Of a DNA stretch of 64,000 bases, positions 58,712 through 64,000 are shown piece by piece. Made by a program: the position numbers and the translations under genes. The notes beneath the pieces are model-generated. The model made no database searches. It had not been told where the DNA came from and was given only the letters and a program-made list of their open reading frames with translations. The stretch lies in the NCBI GenBank assembly GCA_013115135.1, contig JABANP010000040.1, positions 62,001-126,000 on the forward strand, read 5' to 3'. Source of the DNA: Perkinsus olseni. Its lineage: Eukaryota > Perkinsozoa > Perkinsida > Perkinsidae. Numbering within the stretch: position 1 is the first letter of the stretch; each line of letters opens with the position of its first letter.

Positions 58712-59438
58712 TCACGTACCAGTCACCGCCGTGCCGTCGAGGATGGCCGCGATAGGGTCATCAACGGTTCTTGGGTCGGGCAACTGGATCACTCTCTCCG
58801 GGGCGGTCAGGGTTGGCACACTCAGGCAGAGGAATTCGGGTAGCCTCCACTTGGAGCGGCTACCATGCGGTGGGCCCTCTCGAAGCGCAGGGATCTCCAG
58901 CAGCACCATGTCAAGAAGGACACCCTAGAAAGCAGCGTCCGAGAACTGAACACAGAGGGCTATTCAGACCTCCGTTAGCAGAGACCGATCTCTGGCTCGA
59001 CGAAGGATCTCCCCGTCCAGGGTGACGAGAGCTGCGGAGGCAGACCCACCGACGCCGGTCGAGCCATTCTCGAGGAGAACCTCGAACTGGCGGGGCAGAG
59101 TATGAGCTCAGGGCGTCGCGGAGATGTGAGAACCCGTACCGTTTGCCGACACTCGACCAGCTCTTCCCTGACGGGTACTCTTTTCTTGCAGCCAGGGCAC
59201 ACGAGGTGGGGTAGAGCCTGCAGGTTCGAAGGAAATACCCTCCCGCTTTTCGATAATAACAGGGACTGCTCGGGGGATTGTGAGTTTGCCGCCGAAGCTT
59301 GGCAGCTACCTCGATGATGTCCTTCCCTGGCGGGGAGAAGGCTACGGAGGAGGCAAGCCGCTGCTGCTGTCCGCAGCATGCACGGCCTGTCCTACACCAG
59401 ACGTAGTGATGCTCCTCTGACCTTGCACGCATCATCAC
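58712..59438 (-). CDS. Unrecognised protein with one CxxC (minus strand)
   Basis: Frames on the minus strand encode 'LVCPGCKKRVPVREELVECR' (a single CPGC knuckle and a further Cys) near 59190 and, downstream, 'KWRLPEFLCLSVPTLTAPER' with 'VIQLPDPRTVDDPIAAILDG', ending 58712. Splice links are uncertain. Possibly half of a zinc ribbon; no family is recognised. Confidence 0.35.
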
Positions 59439-62201
59439 ACAACGGTGGAACCTTCTCGGCAGAGCACACGACCTAGCAGAGGGAGATCACATCAGCCAGC
59501 AGCATTGGGATACATCATGTCCAGTCTGCAAAGAGAAATACAGCATCAGTCTGCTGACAACCTCAAGAGGGTTTCAACTGGATTCATTCGAACTTTGAAC
59601 GAATCCAGAATTGGAATTTAAAAGATCCCCAGCGTTGAGTGGCTGTTGGATGGACAGCTTTCATGATTCACAATCACCTCTGGCCTGTCCTTCATAACGG
59701 ACGTATCCAAAGCTCACCCTAGCATCCGAAAGTTGAAGCCGTTTCTCGGAGCCACAGTGAGGTTGATGAGGTGATGGGCCACTTCAACTTCATCTTCCAG
59801 GATTACCCTCTGCAAGACGAAGCCGAAGCAGGTTCTGAGGTAGGTCACCTAGGGGGGTGGATAGTGAAACCTTGACCTCCACAGAAGACACTCTAGTAGG
59901 GAATTGAGAGGTCCGGCCTTTTCAGCATGCAAGACACCGTCGACCTACCGTTGGGACCCCAGCCTGCGCTGAGGATGTTCCGGCACATGACGGAACACTT
60001 GAGAAGCTCTTGTATGTCGATCTCCAGCACGACTGTTAGCGGGTATGGGTCTGACTCCGCCGCGAAACTCTCACGAAGGGACGACATCAGACCTGATTTC
60101 GATCCTGGAAGCGGCAACGGCTGCACCCCGGTCATGCGAAGTGAGAACCGCAGGGTAGGGCCTCTGCCGGACAGTGTTGATCCCTACCATTATTCTCTAT
60201 AATTTTCAGCATCATGAGAGCACTGCATGCTTCGGCAGCGGTGATACCCTGTAGCCCTCGGGGTGCAGCAGGACCGGTGTCATGACCTCTGTGAGAAACG
60301 CCTACAGAGTGGTGGTCGGTTCTCTTCTACTGTTGCTCACCGAATGGCATCATGTACAGAGCCGACATCATCCTGGAGGGTGCTAGAGGGCACATTGGCA
60401 ACCCTCCCAGTGACTAGCGGTGGTCCACTCTCTGTGCGGTAGAGGCAGCAGTCACGAGTACCGCCGTTCGGTTGGACTCTGGTGAGAGGTGCGCCCAAGA
60501 GGGAAGCCTCTGCAGCAGAGCCGCAGGAGTCAGATGCTCGCCTTGCACGCTTAGACGATTTCGGGACGTCACCGTCTGTACCCCTGAAAGTTGAACCGAT
60601 GCCTATGAGTATGAACGAACCACGTGCTCGCGGGGGCGAGCACTGCCCCCGCGGACAGGACCAACCCTGCTTCCTTATGGAGAGTTGTGGGGGGTCCCTC
60701 CGCTGGGGTCGGCGGTGGCCGGGCATCTGATCGGGCGGCAATCGTGCAATTCTCGAAGCGGGATGAAGCTCACCTCCCGACTGCGACACTCGCTCGGTTG
60801 ACTCCGGGGACGGGAATGACTCGTCTGATGGATATTCGCTTTGAGTGGGAGTGCATTGGAGCTCGAGGGCCGATAGGCTCCCGAGAGAGGCGGTAGACAG
60901 GAATTGTGTTGTTCCCCTGAAACCACCACTCGCTGAACAGAGAGAGGTACTTACTAGCAGCCTGCACAGCGACCAAGCCTTTGCGCTCTAGCAAGCGCTG
61001 GCGCCAGATCGTACTGAGTGTATGTGGCGAATGGACGTCACCTTACATCAGCTTGGTTTCGCGCTGCTCCTGTGCCCTCAGGCTCATTGTTGTCTCAGTA
61101 TGGGTGGTCGAAACTACTCAGCAAAGATACCAACAGAAAGGGCATTCATGATGTCGATCATGCACAGTACCGGGGTCGGATTCTGATGGAGAAGGTTCGC
61201 CGGTGAGCGTCTTGTCGCATTCTGCTGTGCTTCTTGGAACGTCCGTGGACAAGGATGATGGAGGCTTCTTGCTGGCCAGAGTTACTTCACTAAGACACAG
61301 TGAGTCCAGCATGCTCGCTATCAGTGGTCACCTGAGCTGCGAGGAGCTCCTCCTGTTGGGCGTTGGTATTCCCTTAGCGATGGTGAGCATAGCCCCCATT
61401 CTGCGCCGCTTGACACCACCTATGCTGAATTGCGACATTTAAGAAGACTCGTTAGGAGGGAAACACTGTTTCCTCTGTCGCACTTGGGAGCAAGTCTCTC
61501 TTCTGTTACCTCAACTGACGTTGACGGGCCGAGGTCTGACAGTGACGCCCTCGAGAAGTGCCCTTCCACGGTTATTGACGAGCCCTGTGACCAAGCCCGC
61601 CGTCCAATATCCCAATCTGCCTCATTTATTAACAACGCAATGAGCAGGACTCACGACCCGACGAGAACTGATATTGTGGTAACAACCTGATCGGATAATT
61701 ATCGGGATGATGATCGAAGAAGCGGACGAAGCGAAAACCATCCAGCGGCTGGGTCCCAGCCCGACTGACGCCTCTCCTGCGGCCCGCCTGCTAAGTGAAA
61801 CACAACTGACGGCCATAGCTCGGCCCGAGCAAAATGCGCATGCCCGCGGCAGCGTTGAAGCACAAGAAGTGCTCGTAGGCTCTTTCTGAAGGAGATAGAC
61901 GGATACTGATAGTCGATACTTGACCTCATAGACGATGCTTCGAAGCGACCGTCAAAAATAGTGCTCATCACTGAACGAGGCCAAGAGATGACGACCGATG
62001 AAGGAAAATACGAAGTTGAGGGACCTCCATGGTGAAGTAATCGAGCAATTTACATCAGGCATGGATTTGCTTCGAGCTTTCACTAAGCAGCAGTATGGAA
62101 GCCACTCTGATCCATAAGCTGTACTCCTCAGGCACGATACGGGTATAGAACAGCCAACTCAAGAACACTTATCACCCTCTTCAGTAGCAGGAATGAGGGC
62201 C
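59439..62201. other. Unresolved region
   Basis: Several isolated exon-like frames but no assembled gene: minus 60135-59893 ('VVLEIDIQELLKCSVMCRNI'), plus 60482-60896 (Pro/Arg rich), plus 61203-61442 ('MLAISGHLSCEELLLLGVGI', hydrophobic). An imperfect inverted repeat GGATTCATTCGAAC/TTTGAACGAATCC lies at 59580-59606. Confidence 0.35.
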
Positions 62202-62537
62202 TCAGTCAAGCCTGTGCATCCAAAGGAGCTCATCATTACAGGAGCTGGTCACACACTCTCTGCATGAAGCAGCCAGGTTATCGAACAGGCAAGAGAAAAT
62301 GCAAGACCTGATGGCGCACCATGAGTAGGCGTCGAAGCAGTCAGCACACGGAGGACTGAGCCCACAACCAGATACCAGATGTGGCGGGATCTCGCTGGTA
62401 AAGAAGCCGGCGTCACCGCTACATTTGTAAAAAAAGTTGGAGAACGAGGCGGTTTTGATCTTCTGCTTGTCAACATTGTTACAGGCATTATCAGCCACCA
62501 CAAGAGCGATGATCACAGCGTTGACGAGGAAGTGCAT
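62202..62537 (-). CDS. Small secreted Cys-rich protein
   Basis: ATG 62537-62535 gives a 111-residue protein. 'MHFLVNAVIIALVVADNA' is a strong signal peptide. The mature part has about twelve cysteines, many in pairs ('GCGLSPPCADCFDAYSWC', 'RSCIFSC', 'ASCRECVTSSC'), suggesting a disulphide-stabilised extracellular domain. The open frame extends upstream to 62885 but that part lacks secretory features and the internal Met is the better start. No known family is recognised; small Cys-rich secreted proteins are common in parasitic and free-living protists. Confidence 0.6.
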   Translation of the reverse strand: MHFLVNAVIIALVVADNACNNVDKQKIKTASFSNFFYKCSGDAGFFTSEIPPHLVSGCGLSPPCADCFDAYSWCAIRSCIFSCLFDNLAASCRECVTSSCNDELLWMHRLD

Positions 62538-63392
62538 TCTCAGATTAATGGGTTCGAAGCAACCGAGTCTAAGGACAGAAATGCGGCGACAGATTCTGAA
62601 ATGAGCACCACAACTGGTTAAGTATGAACAAGACCCAGGGCAACGCAACTGGACAGTCAGGTCCTGACTCGAGGCGGGAGAGGAGAAAAATGCTACAGCT
62701 CGATCTATAGCGTAGTCTTCAACGTTCGCGCCATCCACGCGATTTTTAAGGGCGCGGAAGTCCCCTCTTCGGAGACGATTCGACAGAATTTGCTCAGGTC
62801 TAATGGTATGCGCTAACAGCAAAGGTCCAGTTACTGATCTGCCAGCTGGTAGCTGCGACAACGGCGAGGAGTTGCCATTTTTCATGCCGACACTCCATGC
62901 CGTGGCAATGAGACAGCGCTTCGCACGCAGGCTGAGACCAGCCCGGAACTCAATGAAGTTGAAGTAGGACCGCGAGTGGATTTATCTCTCCCTTCCGAAA
63001 GGATTCCCGATGATGGCGATGTAATTCAGTTACTGTACAGGTAGCTGAACCAACTGGAAGAATCATACACAACGACCCATTCCGCGACAAACTGCGTGTC
63101 ACTCGCGGGCTGTCTTATGAAGGGATAGTTGTTGATAAACTGTATGTGGTGTTGGGTTCTTAGCTCCGCCCTCATCGTGAAACAGCACAGACCTCTCTCT
63201 TTCTCGCTCAAAAACCGCCAAACGGTCAGGCGCCAATGCCTCCCCACGGACAGCATTGGTTCTGAGGCCTGTTCACTGAGGTTCGTTCAAACAGGTGGGG
63301 AAATGACAAATCTGTCGGCAATTCATAATCCACTGTTGAAATGTCCCCTGGCCGGGTGTGCTCCACAGATGATCCGTTATGGCCCTTAACTT
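62538..63392. other. No supported gene
   Basis: Only short competing frames. Confidence 0.35.
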
Positions 63393-63698
63393 ATGGGATG
63401 TCATCCGAGCGAAGTGTCTTGGACAAAGGAAAGGATCAGGCAACGCCGCCGCTGTTATTCGCGAACAACTTTGCCGGTTCAGATGAGCACAATACGAGCT
63501 GATCGACTACTGGCGGCAGTCATAGCCGAAACTCCCGACCCGAGGGCCCTGATCTCTTGGATATGTCTCGAGATGATGAGTTTGCCCCCAGTTTCGGCGC
63601 TCAAGTCTCAGTGCTCATGCTGGCCAAGAGTGAGAACGTCATGCTGCGGCCCCTCAAGGCTCCGGTAGAAGTATGTATATGAGGCGAAACTCCGGTGT

Positions 63699-63736
<38 letters not shown>

Positions 63737-63919
63737 GCTAACGCTCTTGAGAGCATCACCCGAGAGATCGCACCAACCGCGGCAGCACTAGCAGCGGAGT
63801 GCGACGTATCACAAAACACGGCCCTATACAGCGCCCGATTATCCCCACGTTCGCACTTCTTTGAGAACGACCATCCGTTGGCCACTCGACTCGGGCCATG
63901 GCAGGAAACGAGTTACTGA
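63393..63919 (+). CDS. Unrecognised protein, 3' exons, with GTT tract
   Basis: The last exon-like frame ends 63917-63919 and reads 'NALESITREIAPTAAALAAE' and 'FFENDHPLATRLGPWQETSY' after a GTT tract. Upstream, one frame gives 'PDLLDMSRDDEFAPSFGAQV' and 'SENVMLRPLKAPVE' up to a donor-like GTATGT at 63671. If that donor pairs with an acceptor after the repeat, the GTT tract is intronic; otherwise it encodes poly-Val. No domain recognised. Confidence 0.35.
63701..63737 (+). repeat. (GTT)12 microsatellite
   Basis: An uninterrupted GTT tract. Confidence 0.95.
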
Positions 63920-63944
63920 TCTGCTGTCACAGCTCATCATCACC

Positions 63945-64000
63945 ATGGCGAGCATCATTTCCAGTATCAACTCTGGATGGAGGGACGGGCCCCGGCAGCT
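63945..64000 (+). CDS. Possible start of a further gene (runs off the window)
   Basis: ATG in a good context (ACCATGG) opens 'MASIISSINSGWRDGPRQ' and stays open to the window edge. Only 18 codons are visible. Confidence 0.3.
   Translation, partial: MASIISSINSGWRDGPRQ

Overview
The window looks like nuclear DNA of a protist, most likely an alveolate close to Perkinsus. Genes are split by many short GT-AG introns, mostly about 40-130 nt with tails to about 300 nt. They encode typical eukaryotic proteins: nuclear cap-binding CBP20, a RecQ helicase, a PP2C phosphatase, a BRAP2-type RING/ZnF-UBP protein, an SLC35F6-type transporter, a DEAD-box helicase and a cyclophilin. Base composition is moderately GC-rich and there are no operons. 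The Perkinsus assignment rests on overall style and gene content, not on a diagnostic marker; no spliced-leader sequence was recognised.

Layout. 1-6 kb: the 3' end of an unknown gene, then two convergent PDE12-like phosphodiesterase paralogues; the reverse-strand copy carries two single-base frame breaks. 6.3 kb: a tRNA-Ile(UAU) gene. 6.5-9.5 kb: a Nudix-type gene and CBP20. 9.6-17.4 kb: two diverged members of an unrecognised gene family plus a terminal fragment of a third, tied together by a near-identical duplicated block of about 310 bp; a cathepsin-type cysteine protease lies between them. 17.8-25.4 kb: RecQ helicase, a 453-residue single-exon protein, a His-rich protein and a PP2C phosphatase. 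26-27 kb: a decayed reverse transcriptase on the minus strand. 27.8-32 kb: a Thr-rich mucin-like gene and a many-exon putative secreted protein. 34-36 kb: BRAP2-like gene (minus). 36-48 kb is gene-poor and rich in repeats, with a 63-bp minisatellite, a tRNA-like 3' half and several unrecognised ORFs. 48-55 kb: an MLLE-like domain, the SLC35F6-like transporter, a DEAD-box helicase with an unusual motif II, and a cyclophilin. 55-64 kb: mostly unresolved fragments, a small Cys-rich secreted protein and a gene containing a GTT tract.

Most notable signals. (1) A 12-bp word, ATTTCGTGGCGC, occurs seven times, always in the sense orientation of the nearest gene; at least three copies lie inside well-supported introns. 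(2) Other dispersed palindromic elements also lie in introns. (3) Several otherwise well-conserved genes carry single-base frame breaks at short homopolymers, which looks like consensus error, though real decay is possible in the second PDE12 copy. (4) Two candidate 22-nt introns are supported by protein alignment made by eye.

Exon boundaries were read by eye from splice signals and frame continuity. Where the text says 'unresolved', the exact model should not be trusted.
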